Source of the DNA: SZUA-430 sp044220975 | GTDB taxonomy: Bacteria > Pseudomonadota > Alphaproteobacteria > Micropepsales > Micropepsaceae | Length of the DNA stretch: 64,000 nucleotides | Direction: 5' to 3' | NCBI GenBank assembly: GCA_044220975.1 | Contig: JBGAPZ010000018.1 | Location: forward strand, 1-64,000 | Part shown: in pieces, positions 53,209 through 62,335 of the stretch | How the letters are laid out: the number at the start of each line of letters is the position of its first letter | How positions within the stretch are numbered: the stretch's first letter is position 1 | Made by a program: the position numbers and the translations under genes | Notes under the pieces: model-generated | Told to the model about the DNA's origin: nothing | The model's input: only the letters and a program-made list of their open reading frames with translations | The model's database searches: none

Positions 53209-54024
53209 ATGGCCGTAGTAGACGTTGCGTCGCTTGGCGTAGAGAAAATCAAGCCGCCGTCATTGGCGTTAGCCCTTACCGAGGCCGGACGGGCCGTCGG
53301 TGATTTTCTGAGTTTGCAGGGGGCCTCGCCGCTCCTGAGCTTTGCCCCCAAGGGTGATGGGCACCCGGTGATGGTATTGCCCGGATTTTTGGCAGGCGGG
53401 ACGACCACGGTTCCCCTTCGCCGGTTCCTGACGTCCAAAGGATATGACACCCATTGCTGGGGCTTGGGCCGAAACCTGGGCCCGCACGCGATCGGGCCGG
53501 AAGGCGAGCTTCTGGGTCAGCGTCTTGAAGCGCTTTACCGCAAGTCGAAGCGCAAGGTCAGCCTCGTGGGCTGGAGCCTCGGCGGGATCATGTCGCGTGA
53601 GCTCGCCAAGCGGTATCCGAAATACGTTCGCCAGGTGATCACGCTGGGCTCGCCGTTCGGCGCAAACCCGCGTGCCAATCATGTGTGGCGCATCTATCAG
53701 GCGGTGACGGGGCAAGACCTCGATCCTGTGGTTATGCAGGAAGCGTTCGACAATCTCGCCGAAGCGCCAAAGGGTATTCCCTCGACCGCGATCTACTCCA
53801 AGGGCGATGGCGTGGTCGCTTGGCAGGTGTGCGTCGAGAAGAAGTCGAAGACCACGGACAACATCGAGGTCTATTCGTCGGTGAGCCATTGCGGCCTCGG
53901 CGTGAACCCTGCGGTGTTCTTTGCGATCGGTGATCGACTGGCGTTGCCCGAAAAGGAGTGGGCGCCTTTCGACCGCAGTGTTTCGACGTGGCGGCGGTTC
54001 GCCTATCCGTCGAGCGGGCACTGA
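53209..54024 (+). CDS. Alpha/beta hydrolase (lipase/esterase-like)
   Basis: The protein has 271 residues. The nucleophile Ser123 is in VSLVGWSLGGIMSRELA and the preceding oxyanion strand is VMVLPGFLAGG. The acid is Asp in IYSKGDGVVAWQ and the His is in SSVSHCGLGVNP. The fold resembles PGAP1/triacylglycerol lipase-like enzymes with a SxSH ending. It is divergent from tetR and a likely target of it. The next gene overlaps its last 37 bases. Confidence 0.9.
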   Translation: MAVVDVASLGVEKIKPPSLALALTEAGRAVGDFLSLQGASPLLSFAPKGDGHPVMVLPGFLAGGTTTVPLRRFLTSKGYDTHCWGLGRNLGPHAIGPEGELLGQRLEALYRKSKRKVSLVGWSLGGIMSRELAKRYPKYVRQVITLGSPFGANPRANHVWRIYQAVTGQDLDPVVMQEAFDNLAEAPKGIPSTAIYSKGDGVVAWQVCVEKKSKTTDNIEVYSSVSHCGLGVNPAVFFAIGDRLALPEKEWAPFDRSVSTWRRFAYPSSGH

Positions 54025-54401
54025 GGGCGTTTCAGGTTTTTCTGTTCGTGTTCGTGTTTGCGGCCGCGTTGCCCGCGAGCGCGGAAGATTTGCTGTGCGC
54101 GGGCAAGCAACGGGCCGCGTTCCGCGACCAAACAGCGTCGACATTTAGTCCTGCAGAGTTCGTGTTGCCGAAGGAGCCAGCCGTTCAGGGCGTGCCAAAA
54201 GGCTCCGTCGACCTCTTGGTCACGCTCGAGTCCGATGGTCGGGTTTCGTCTGCCTGCGTCCTTGAGAGCGACCCGAAGGATGTGTTCGAGCAGGTCACGT
54301 TGGATGCCGTGCGGCAGTGGCGTTATTCGGCAGCGGACGTCGCCACACTGGCGCCGAATGACCGCCGGATGAAGGTGCACGTCGGCTTTGCGATGCAGTG
54401 A
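53988..54401 (+). CDS. Secreted TonB C-terminal-domain protein
   Basis: The protein has about 137 residues with a hydrophobic signal segment (FQVFLFVFVFAAALPASAED). The mature part reads LVTLESDGRVSSACVLESDP and ends VTLDAVRQWRYSAADV, followed by DRRMKVHVGFAMQ. This is the TonB/TolA C-terminal fold without the proline-rich linker. It may be a stand-alone periplasmic contact domain. GTG 53988 is assumed as start since no ATG is available. It overlaps the hydrolase gene. Confidence 0.65.
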   Translation: MAAVRLSVERALRAFQVFLFVFVFAAALPASAEDLLCAGKQRAAFRDQTASTFSPAEFVLPKEPAVQGVPKGSVDLLVTLESDGRVSSACVLESDPKDVFEQVTLDAVRQWRYSAADVATLAPNDRRMKVHVGFAMQ

Positions 54402-54506
54402 CTCTGGGTGCCGCACTTTGCACTGGCCGTTAGTCGTTTATTCCGTTGCACGCACTCCCTGGCGTCAACGAATAAACTACTAACGTGAAATGCACCCTTG
54501 CCCCGT

Positions 54507-55784
54507 CTACTCCTTGTAGGCGGGCGGGTAGGGCGTTCCCAACTTGCGGTATCGGCGGGCAAGTTCCTCGGCACGGGAGTCCATCGGTTGGACGGCGCCT
54601 TTGATCAGGATCGCGATTGGTTGGCTGCTCGGCTCCAGCGGGTCGCCGGTCCAAACCACGATGTCCGCTTGTTTGCCGCGTTCGATTGAGCCGACCTTCG
54701 TCTCCCCGAAGATGCGAGCGGGGTTGCTCGTGAGGGCCGCCAGGGCCGCGTTGTGAGGCAGGCCATGAGCGACCGCGTTGCCGGCGTTGTAACGAGCTTC
54801 GCGGGCACGGTGGCCGCCGTCGCCATTGGCGATGGCGATCGTCACGCCGGCGGCGTGCAGGCGTGCAGCGTTCTCCATGGTCGAGCCGCGGGCTTCGAAA
54901 CTGGACGGCAGGTTTGCGGTCGGGTTCAGCAGCACGGGCACGTGGGCGCGGGCGATTTCGTCTGCCACCATCCAGCCTTCCTCCGCCCCCGAAAGCACGA
55001 TCTTCAGGCGGTAGTCGCGGGCGAGTTTCAGCACCTCGCGGATGTCGGCGGCGCGGTGGGCTCCTACGATCAACGGCATGCGGCCGCGAACGACGGGCAA
55101 GAGCGCGTCGAGATCGGGCTTCGAGAAGCGAAGCTCGCGCGTGCCGCCGTCGTTATAGGCGCCGGGGCGACGATATAAACGCACGTCGTCAAGATCGGCG
55201 CGTAAGGCGGTGATTGCAGAGCCGCGGGCGCCACCGGAGCGGGCTGCCCCGCCTTCGCCGAGTTCGAGCACCATTGCGACGCGCGAACGCGTCACGGGAG
55301 TTGCGCCTTCAGCAAGCGTGATGATGGCCGCTTGGCCCGCGAACAGAAGCTCACGGTCGTCCGCATTGCCGTAGGTCGGCGTCACGAGCGCGCGGGTCAC
55401 GCCGCCGAGGCGTGCAACCGGGATCGTGACCGAGCTTGCGTCAATGCCGTAGGCGATGTTGAAAGCGGCACTAAGCCCCGAGTTCGTCGTTGCGGTGTCG
55501 TTCGTTTGTTTGACTAGGTCGACTTCGAGCGCGCCGAGGTCCGTGCCGACGACAAAGAAGCCGGGGGTCACGGCACCGCCTTGTGCGTCGATGACGGTTG
55601 CGTTCGCCGGCACGCTGACGCGAGAACCGACCTGCGCAATCCAGCCATTGTGAATGAGCACGGTGCCTTCAACGTCGCCGGCACGGGTCATGGTGTGGAT
55701 GCGGGCGTTGGTGATCGCGACCGTGTCGGCGGCGGCGACGTGGCTCAGAAGGACGGCGACGAGCGCAGTCAAGAGGCGGGGCAT
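54507..55784 (-). CDS. Amidohydrolase-fold protein lacking metal ligands, secreted
   Basis: The protein has 425 residues with a signal peptide (MPRLLTALVAVLLSHVAAA). The fold resembles imidazolonepropionase-like amidohydrolases. The canonical PGxxDxHxH reads VTPGFFVVGTDLGALEVD here, with no histidine pair. The later His/Asp positions are also replaced (LSGAEEGWM, NGDGGHRARE). It therefore looks non-catalytic. Its ATG overlaps the stop of an intact paralogue just upstream (TAATG), so the two are made together and may pair. Confidence 0.82.
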   Translation of the reverse strand: MPRLLTALVAVLLSHVAAADTVAITNARIHTMTRAGDVEGTVLIHNGWIAQVGSRVSVPANATVIDAQGGAVTPGFFVVGTDLGALEVDLVKQTNDTATTNSGLSAAFNIAYGIDASSVTIPVARLGGVTRALVTPTYGNADDRELLFAGQAAIITLAEGATPVTRSRVAMVLELGEGGAARSGGARGSAITALRADLDDVRLYRRPGAYNDGGTRELRFSKPDLDALLPVVRGRMPLIVGAHRAADIREVLKLARDYRLKIVLSGAEEGWMVADEIARAHVPVLLNPTANLPSSFEARGSTMENAARLHAAGVTIAIANGDGGHRAREARYNAGNAVAHGLPHNAALAALTSNPARIFGETKVGSIERGKQADIVVWTGDPLEPSSQPIAILIKGAVQPMDSRAEELARRYRKLGTPYPPAYKE

Positions 55785-57190
55785 TATTCGCCTCCCTTCG
55801 GTTGGCCGACCATGAAGTCGGATTTCGGTTGGTAGTTCTTGTCGTTGCGGTCGTACATCAACGCACCGTCGACGAAGACTTTCTCCGTCTTCGCGTAGAT
55901 CGAGAGAGGGTTTGCGTCCCACATCACGACGTCTGCCATCTTGCCTGTCTCGAGCGAGCCGGTCTTGTCGGCGATCCCCATCATCTTGGCGGGGTTGGCG
56001 GTGATCCATCGGATCGCTTCGGCGTCGGTGATCTTCAGGCCGCTTCGTCGGCCCGCGGCAAGCGCTGCAGCGGCTTCTTGGTTCAAACGCTGCGAGAGGA
56101 TCGGATCGTCGGAGTGGATCACGGCGCAGCCGCCGGCTGCATGCACGAGAGCCGCATTTTCTTCGATCCCGTCGATCGCTTCCATTTTGAAGCCCCACCA
56201 GCCCGCCCAGGTGGCGACGCAGATGCCTTCTTTTGCCAAAAGGTCGGCGATCTTGTAGGCCTCAGAGCCGTGGTGGAAGGCTGCAATCTTGTAGCCGAAC
56301 TCGTGTGCGATATCGATCATCACCGCCATTTCGTCGGCGCGGTAGCAGTGGTTCTCGACGAGGATCTCGCCGTTTAGAACACCGGCCAGTGTGTCGAGTT
56401 TCAGGTCGCGATCGGGCGCTTCGCCTTTGCCTTCCGAGGCGTAGTAGGCCTCCCATTTTTTCGCGTATTTCGAGGCTTCAAGCCACGCCTTGCGATAGCC
56501 GGCGACGTTGCCCATGCGCGTTGAGGGTTGCTGGTTCTTGCTGCCGTAGACGCGTTTCGGGTTTTCGCCGCACGCCATTTTGAGGCCGTACGGTGCGCCC
56601 GGAAACTTCATGCCTTGCATCGTTATAGACGGCACATTCTTCAGCGTGACGGAGCGGCCGCCGAAGAGGTTCGCCGAGCCCGGCAGGATGAGCATCGACG
56701 TCACGCCGCCGCGGCGCACGGCATTGAACGCCTCGTCTTGCGGCCAAATAGAATGTTCGGCCCATACTTCGGCGGTGTTGGGACTTGTCGCCTCATTGCC
56801 GTCGGACACGGCATCGACTCCCGGCTGCGGATAGACGCCTAAATGCGAGTGCGCGTCGATGATGCCGGGCGTGACCCATTTGCCCTTGGCGTCGATCACC
56901 GTGTAGCCCGCAGGCACGGCGATGTTCGCGCCGACGGCTTCGATTTTGCCGTCCTTCATGAGCAGCGTGCCGCCCTCGATCTTGTCGCCGGTACCGGTGA
57001 AGATCGTGGCGCCGACAAAGGCCGTTGGCGTGGATGGGAACGGTTTGTACGTCGATGGAAACGGATTGGCGTCGGCCTTTGGGTCGAGCTTCGGACGCTC
57101 GACCTTTGGCCCTTCGGCCGCTGTTGTTGCGCAGCCGGTCACGAGCAGAGCGGCCGCCAGGCATGCGGCTAGAACGCGTGCGTTGATCAA
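55784..57190 (-). CDS. Amidohydrolase lipoprotein
   Basis: The protein has 468 residues. A lipobox LVTGC at residues 16-20 marks a lipoprotein. Metal motifs are intact: GIIDAHSHLGVYPQPGVDAV, ENHCYRADE, AAFHHGSEAYK and AVIHSDDPILSQ. The C-terminal KTGSLETGKMADVVMWDANP is typical of the imidazolonepropionase-like amidohydrolases. Substrate unknown, periplasmic. It is translationally coupled to the inactive-looking paralogue downstream. Confidence 0.9.
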   Translation of the reverse strand: MINARVLAACLAAALLVTGCATTAAEGPKVERPKLDPKADANPFPSTYKPFPSTPTAFVGATIFTGTGDKIEGGTLLMKDGKIEAVGANIAVPAGYTVIDAKGKWVTPGIIDAHSHLGVYPQPGVDAVSDGNEATSPNTAEVWAEHSIWPQDEAFNAVRRGGVTSMLILPGSANLFGGRSVTLKNVPSITMQGMKFPGAPYGLKMACGENPKRVYGSKNQQPSTRMGNVAGYRKAWLEASKYAKKWEAYYASEGKGEAPDRDLKLDTLAGVLNGEILVENHCYRADEMAVMIDIAHEFGYKIAAFHHGSEAYKIADLLAKEGICVATWAGWWGFKMEAIDGIEENAALVHAAGGCAVIHSDDPILSQRLNQEAAAALAAGRRSGLKITDAEAIRWITANPAKMMGIADKTGSLETGKMADVVMWDANPLSIYAKTEKVFVDGALMYDRNDKNYQPKSDFMVGQPKGGE

Positions 57191-57281
57191 GATATGTCCC
57201 CCAAGTCCCCGTCCCCACTATTGCACTTTCGAAACCCCAAGAAAATCGCTTGAATCGACCCACTATGGTGAAAGCAAACCC

Positions 57282-57773
57282 ATGATTTTTGTGGCTCTGG
57301 GCGCGAATATGCCGTCCCCGGCCGGGCCGCCGGCTGTAACGCTGCGCCAGGCGTTGGCGGCGATGCCGCGGCATCGGATCGATGTGGTGGCCGTGTCGCC
57401 GTTCTACCGGTCGCCAGCGTGGCCCGACCCCGCCGATCCGGCCTATGTAAATGCGGTCGCAGAGGTTAGGACGCGGCTTACGCCAGGCGAGTTGCTCAAG
57501 GCCCTTTTGGTGATCGAGAAGGCATTCGGGCGGGTACGTAAATCGCGGAATGAGCCGCGCACGCTCGACCTCGATCTGCTCGACTATGGTGGCCTCGTCA
57601 GCGACGTCGAGCAGCTGATGTTGCCGCATCCGCGGATGCACGAACGTGCGTTCGTCCTGAGGCCGCTCGCCGACATCGCGCCCGCTTGGCGACATCCTGA
57701 CACGGGGGAGGCCATCGCCGTGCTCCTTGGAAATGTTGGGGAGGCTGGGCTCGAACGGCTAAAGGATGCCTAA
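57282..57773 (+). CDS. folK: 2-amino-4-hydroxy-6-hydroxymethyldihydropteridine pyrophosphokinase
   Basis: This is a 163-residue enzyme of folate synthesis: MIFVALGANMPSPAGPPAVT, SPFYRSPAWPDPADPAYVNA, FGRVRKSRNEPRTLDLDLLD (substrate and ATP loops) and LPHPRMHERAFVLRPLADIA. All HPPK signatures are present. It diverges from the amidohydrolases and precedes rpoZ. Confidence 0.95.
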   Translation: MIFVALGANMPSPAGPPAVTLRQALAAMPRHRIDVVAVSPFYRSPAWPDPADPAYVNAVAEVRTRLTPGELLKALLVIEKAFGRVRKSRNEPRTLDLDLLDYGGLVSDVEQLMLPHPRMHERAFVLRPLADIAPAWRHPDTGEAIAVLLGNVGEAGLERLKDA

Positions 57774-57855
57774 AATCCGCGGTTTTGCCCTTGTTTTCGC
57801 AGGCGCAGCACGCTAGTTTCTCGCTTCACCCTCATGCGAAGGATTCTCGCGCCCG

Positions 57856-58245
57856 ATGGCTCGCGTTACCGTTGAAGATTGCGTCGACAAAATCCCGAAC
57901 CGGTTTGAGCTCGTGTTGCTCGCTGCACATCGTGCGCGCTCTATCACGTCGGGCGCGGCACTGCTGGTCGATCGCGACAACGACAAAAATCCTGTCGTGT
58001 CGTTGCGCGAGATCGCGGCGACAAAGGTGAAGCCTGACGGGTTGCGCGAAGAATTTTTGCTCAGCCTGCAACGCCATATCGAAACCGACGAGCCGGAAGC
58101 CGAGCGCGCGGCGATGGCGGAAGCTGCCATCGACGCACCGGACTTCGCGAACATATCGGAAGCCGACTATGCTCGCGGCATGCGCGCCGATTCCGATGTG
58201 AAGCGGCCAGAGGTGGTGGAAGAGGTTGACGAAGGGGACGTTTAG
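57856..58245 (+). CDS. rpoZ: RNA polymerase omega subunit
   Basis: The protein has 129 residues: MARVTVEDCVDKIPNRFELV, LLAAHRARSITSGAALLVDR, DKNPVVSLREIAATKV. The acidic C-terminal half is typical of alphaproteobacterial omega. It helps assemble the polymerase and contacts ppGpp. The rsh gene, which makes ppGpp, follows after 84 bases. Confidence 0.96.
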   Translation: MARVTVEDCVDKIPNRFELVLLAAHRARSITSGAALLVDRDNDKNPVVSLREIAATKVKPDGLREEFLLSLQRHIETDEPEAERAAMAEAAIDAPDFANISEADYARGMRADSDVKRPEVVEEVDEGDV

Positions 58246-58329
58246 CCCAGCCGATCTGGCACCCGTGCCGCCGAAGGGGCGGCTATCAGCTTTCCAAAAT
58301 AAGCGCCGCGTCATGAGGAGATTCTTCCC

Positions 58330-60498
58330 ATGATGCGCCAATTTGAACTGGTCGAACGCGTCAAAGCCTACGATCCGGATGCGGACGAGGATTTGCTGAA
58401 CCGTGCCTACGTGTTCGGCGTCAAGGCGCACGGCAACCAAAAGCGCGACTCCGGCGATCCGTACTTTTCGCACCCGCTTGAGGTCGCTGGGATTTTGACC
58501 GACCTCAATCTCGACGAAGCGACGATCGTAACGGCGTTGCTGCACGACACGATCGAGGACACCGAAGCCTCCTACGAGGAAATTCAGAAGCAGTTCGGGC
58601 GCGAGATCGCCGACCTCGTGGACGGTGTGACGAAACTTTCGAAGCTTGAGCTGCAATCGGAAGAAACGAAGCAGGCCGAAAACTTCCGCAAGTTCATGCT
58701 GGCGATGAGCCATGACGTGCGCGTGCTGCTGGTCAAGCTTGCCGACCGGCTGCACAATATGCGCACGCTGAAGTCGATCAAGAAAGTCGACCGGCGCAAA
58801 CGCATTGCGACGGAGACGATGGAAATCTATGCGCCGCTTGCGGGACGCATGGGGATGCAGAATTTCCGCGACGAGCTTGAAGACCTCGCGTTCGAGGAAA
58901 TCAATCCCGAGATGCGCACGTCTGTCATGAAGCGCCTGGCCGAGTTCCGCAGGGCGACCAGCGCGGTGACGGAGCGGTTAGCGCAGACGCTCAAGCGCAA
59001 GCTTTCCGAGTATGGAATCGAGGCATCGGTCAGCGGGCGCGAGAAGAAGCCCTATTCGATTTGGCGCAAGATGGAAGAGAAAGGACAGACGTTCGACCAA
59101 CTGTCCGACATCTTCGCGCTTCGCGTGACGGTCGGTACGATCGAGGACTGCTATCGTGCGCTAGGCGTGATCCACAGCACGTGGCGCCACGTGCCCGGCC
59201 GGTTCAAGGATTACATCTCGTTGCCGAAGACGAACAGTTATCGTTCGTTGCACACGGAAATCTTCGGCCCGGAAAATCAGCGGATTGAGCTGCAGATCCG
59301 CACGGAAGAAATGCACGAGATCTCCGAGCGCGGGATCGCTGCGCATTGGAGCTACAAGGACAAGCTGAACGGCGGTCGACCGCTCGCGAACATCGATGCG
59401 TATGAGTCGCTGCGCTCACTAATCGATTCCTTGAAGGTGGGCGATACGCCGGAAGAGTTCTTGGAGCACACGCGGCTCGAGCTCTTTCAGGATCAAGTGT
59501 TTTGCTTCACGCCGAAGGGCCAGTTGATCGCCTTGCCGCGTGGTGCGACGCCGATCGACTTTGCCTATGCGGTGCATACCGACGTCGGTGACACGTGTGT
59601 TGGCGCGAAGATCGACGGCCGGCACGTGCCGCTCTCAACGAAGCTCAAGAACGGCAACAGCGTCGAGATCATCCGTTCGCCGAAGCAGGGTCCGTCGGCC
59701 GTGTGGGAGAGCATGGTCGTGACCGGCAAGGCGCGGTCTGCGATTCGGCGCTATCTCAAGAACGCCGAGCGCCTGGAGCATCAGCGAATGGGGCGCGCGA
59801 TTCTCGAGAAGGCATTCCGCGACGCGGGGCAGGAATTTTCCGAGAAGTCGCTTGCGGCGGCGCTGAAGAAGTTGAAGCTCGCAAAGGCCGACGACGTGTA
59901 CGCGCATTTGGCCGAAGGGTTGGTCAGTGCGGCCGATGTCGTGAAGGCTGTCTTCCCAGGGCTTAAAGCGGAAGAGTCGCCGCTGGTGAGTTGGACCAAT
60001 TGGATTACGCGCAAGCCGGCCAACGCCATTCCGATCGAAGGCTTGGCCGCGGGACTTGGTTATCACTTGGCGCCATGCTGCCAGCCGCTTGTCGGCGACC
60101 GTATCGTCGGCGTGATCACGCAGGGCCAAGGCGTTGTCGTGCATACGATCGACTGCGATCAATTGGCCGAGAGGCAGGATCAGCTCGATCGCTGGCTCGA
60201 CATCAAATGGTCGCCGGATGCGGCGAACGAGGTGCAGGTCGGGCGGCTCAAAGTCGCGGTCAACAACGAAGCCGGCGCACTCGCCAATATGTGCAACTCA
60301 ATTGCGCAGCATGGCGGGAACATCACGAATTTGAAGATCGTCGGCCGCGCACCGCTCGTCTTCGACATGCTTGTCGATATCGAGGTGCGGGATGCTAAGC
60401 ATCTTGCCGATATCATCACGGGTCTTCGCGCCTCGCCGTCCATCAACGCCGTCGACCGGCCACACGGGGAAAAGGAACTTGTCGATCATGACGCCTGA
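58330..60498 (+). CDS. rsh: Bifunctional (p)ppGpp synthetase/hydrolase
   Basis: This is a 722-residue long RelA/SpoT homologue. The hydrolase domain has ALLHDTIEDTEASYEEI (HD motif). The synthetase domain has FKDYISLPKTNSYRSLHTEI and IRTEEMHEISERGIAAHWSY. TGS (PRGATPIDFAYAVHTDVG) and the C-terminal ACT domain (NNEAGALANMCNSIAQHGGN) follow. It controls the stringent response. pyrE starts 11 bases before its stop. Confidence 0.95.
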   Translation: MMRQFELVERVKAYDPDADEDLLNRAYVFGVKAHGNQKRDSGDPYFSHPLEVAGILTDLNLDEATIVTALLHDTIEDTEASYEEIQKQFGREIADLVDGVTKLSKLELQSEETKQAENFRKFMLAMSHDVRVLLVKLADRLHNMRTLKSIKKVDRRKRIATETMEIYAPLAGRMGMQNFRDELEDLAFEEINPEMRTSVMKRLAEFRRATSAVTERLAQTLKRKLSEYGIEASVSGREKKPYSIWRKMEEKGQTFDQLSDIFALRVTVGTIEDCYRALGVIHSTWRHVPGRFKDYISLPKTNSYRSLHTEIFGPENQRIELQIRTEEMHEISERGIAAHWSYKDKLNGGRPLANIDAYESLRSLIDSLKVGDTPEEFLEHTRLELFQDQVFCFTPKGQLIALPRGATPIDFAYAVHTDVGDTCVGAKIDGRHVPLSTKLKNGNSVEIIRSPKQGPSAVWESMVVTGKARSAIRRYLKNAERLEHQRMGRAILEKAFRDAGQEFSEKSLAAALKKLKLAKADDVYAHLAEGLVSAADVVKAVFPGLKAEESPLVSWTNWITRKPANAIPIEGLAAGLGYHLAPCCQPLVGDRIVGVITQGQGVVVHTIDCDQLAERQDQLDRWLDIKWSPDAANEVQVGRLKVAVNNEAGALANMCNSIAQHGGNITNLKIVGRAPLVFDMLVDIEVRDAKHLADIITGLRASPSINAVDRPHGEKELVDHDA

Positions 60499-61072
60499 AC
60501 AAGTGCTCGGCGAATTTCAGAAGGCGGGCGCGCTGCTCAAAGGACATTTCATCCTCTCGTCCGGCCGGCACTCGGACACGTTTTTGCAGAAGGCGTTGGT
60601 GTTTCAGTATCCAAAGCGGACTGCGAAGCTCTGCAAGGCGCTGGGGGGGCTGATCAAGACGAAGGTGAAAAAGCGCATCGATGCAATCGTCTCGCCTGCG
60701 GTGGGCGGAATAATCCCCGGGTACGAGACGGCGCGCCATTTGGGTTTGCCTGCGATGTTCGTCGAGCGGCAGGACGGGGTCTTTCAGTTGCGACGTAACT
60801 TCCATCTCGACGACACGATGAACGTCGTGATCGTTGAGGACGTGGTTTCGACCGGCCTGTCGTCGCGCGAGTGTATCGAGGCGGTGAAGAAGACCGGTGC
60901 GAAAGTGCTTGCGCTCGCGAGCTTGATCGACCGTTCCGGCGGTGCCGCGAAGTTCGACGTGCCGTTCATTCCGCTGGCGCGGATCAAGGTCGCCTCATGG
61001 GAGCCCGATAAGCTGCCAAAGCATCTCGCGGGCACGCCGGCGGTGAAGCCCGGGAGCAGGGGGCTGAAATGA
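60488..61072 (+). CDS. pyrE: Orotate phosphoribosyltransferase
   Basis: The protein has 194 residues: ILSSGRHSDTFLQKALVFQY, the PRPP loop VVIVEDVVSTGLSSRECI, and SPAVGGIIPGYETARHLG. It makes OMP from orotate and PRPP. The ATG at 60488 lies within the rsh end, and the stop overlaps the pdxJ start by 4 bases. A different subgroup of PyrE than the E. coli one, as usual in alphaproteobacteria. Confidence 0.95.
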   Translation: MTPEQVLGEFQKAGALLKGHFILSSGRHSDTFLQKALVFQYPKRTAKLCKALGGLIKTKVKKRIDAIVSPAVGGIIPGYETARHLGLPAMFVERQDGVFQLRRNFHLDDTMNVVIVEDVVSTGLSSRECIEAVKKTGAKVLALASLIDRSGGAAKFDVPFIPLARIKVASWEPDKLPKHLAGTPAVKPGSRGLK

Positions 61073-61802
61073 GCCGTCAACTCCGCCTCGGCGTGAACAT
61101 CGATCATGTCGCGACGATTCGGAACGCGCGTGGGGGCAAGCATCCTGAACCGCTGCGAGCGGCGCGGATGGCCGTTGACGCTGGCGCGGATGGAATAACG
61201 GCGCATCTTCGAGAGGATCGCCGGCACATCAGCGACGAGGATATCGAGCGCTTGGTGCGGGAAATTGACCGGCCTCTCAATCTCGAGCGCTACGTCACAA
61301 GCCGCACGCGGTCTGCCTGGTGCCGGAGCGCCGCGAAGAACGCACGACGGAAGGTGGGCTCGACGTTGCGGGACAGCACAATCATCTGGCGCCTTTCGTG
61401 CGCGAGTTGGCGGCGGCTAAGATCCGCGTATCGCTGTTCATCGAGGCGGACCCAACGCAGGTTGCGGTCGCAAGGAAGGTCGGCGCGCATGTTGTGGAGT
61501 TACACACCGGCGCCTATTGCGATGCCCATGCGCACGGCGACTTCGCCAAGCGCGACAAGATTTTGGCCAAGCTGCAGGCGGGCGCGACGGAAGCTGTGCG
61601 CCTGGGCCTTGAGGTGCACGCCGGACATGGCCTGAACTTCGAGACTGTGGCGCCCGTCGCTGCGATCCCTGAGGTCGTCGAACTCAACATCGGGCACTTC
61701 CTGGTGGGCGAGGCGATCTTTACCGGGTTTGCGGCATCGATCCGGCGGATGCGGCAGCTAATGGACGAAGCGCGCGGCGGCGCCGGCGAGCAGTTCGCGT
61801 GA
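61069..61802 (+). pseudogene. pdxJ: Pyridoxine 5'-phosphate synthase with internal deletion and frameshift
   Basis: The 5' part reads RLGVNIDHVATIRNARGGKH, DGITAHLREDRRHISDEDIE and DRPLNLE. After the Glu codon at 61285 the frame breaks. The other frame picks up at 61290 with LRHKPHAVCLVPERREERTT and runs normally to AARGGAGEQFA. Compared with E. coli PdxJ, the 11 residues between NLE and the next helix (MAVTEEMLAIA) are missing, replaced by 2 bases. That is a net loss of about 31 bases. The enzyme makes pyridoxine phosphate, so loss would need another PLP source. An assembly error is also possible. Confidence 0.85.
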
Positions 61803-61809
61803 GGAAAGT

Positions 61810-62220
61810 ATGATCATCGGCATCGGCAGCGATCTGATCGACATCCGGCGCATCGAGGCCACGCTGGAGAAGTTTGGCGACAGGTTCGTGCAGCGGTTGT
61901 TCACCGAGGTCGAGCAGCGCAAGTCTGAGGGGCGGAAGAACCGCGCGGCCTCCTATGCGAAGCGCTTCGCTGCAAAGGAAGCGTGTTCCAAGGCGCTGGG
62001 CACCGGATTTCGAAAAAGCGTGTACTGGCGCGACTTGGGCGTTGTGAACATGCGGTCGGGCAAGCCGACGATGGCACTAACCGGCGGGGCGGCTGCGCGC
62101 CTTGCGGAGATTACGCCTCAGGGGATGCGTGCCCAGATCGACCTCTCCATTACGGACGACTTCCCTTTGGCCCAAGCGATTGTGATCATATCGGCGGTAC
62201 CGGCCGATTTGCCTCAGTAG
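61810..62220 (+). CDS. acpS: Holo-[acyl-carrier-protein] synthase
   Basis: This is a 136-residue phosphopantetheinyl transferase: MIIGIGSDLIDIRRIEATLE (Asp8) and SYAKRFAAKEACSKALGTGF (metal Glu and Lys), then the C-terminal LSITDDFPLAQAIVII. It moves the 4'-phosphopantetheine arm from CoA to ACP. It lies 7 bases after pdxJ in the operon. Confidence 0.96.
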   Translation: MIIGIGSDLIDIRRIEATLEKFGDRFVQRLFTEVEQRKSEGRKNRAASYAKRFAAKEACSKALGTGFRKSVYWRDLGVVNMRSGKPTMALTGGAAARLAEITPQGMRAQIDLSITDDFPLAQAIVIISAVPADLPQ

Positions 62221-62335
62221 GGCCGTTTTCGGCGGTTATCCGTTCGGTTGTTAACGGCCTGTAACACCTGACGAATTGACACTTTTGCGCCGAAACCTCA
62301 TCTCTTAAGGCGCAAAGTTTGCATTGGGAACGCGC

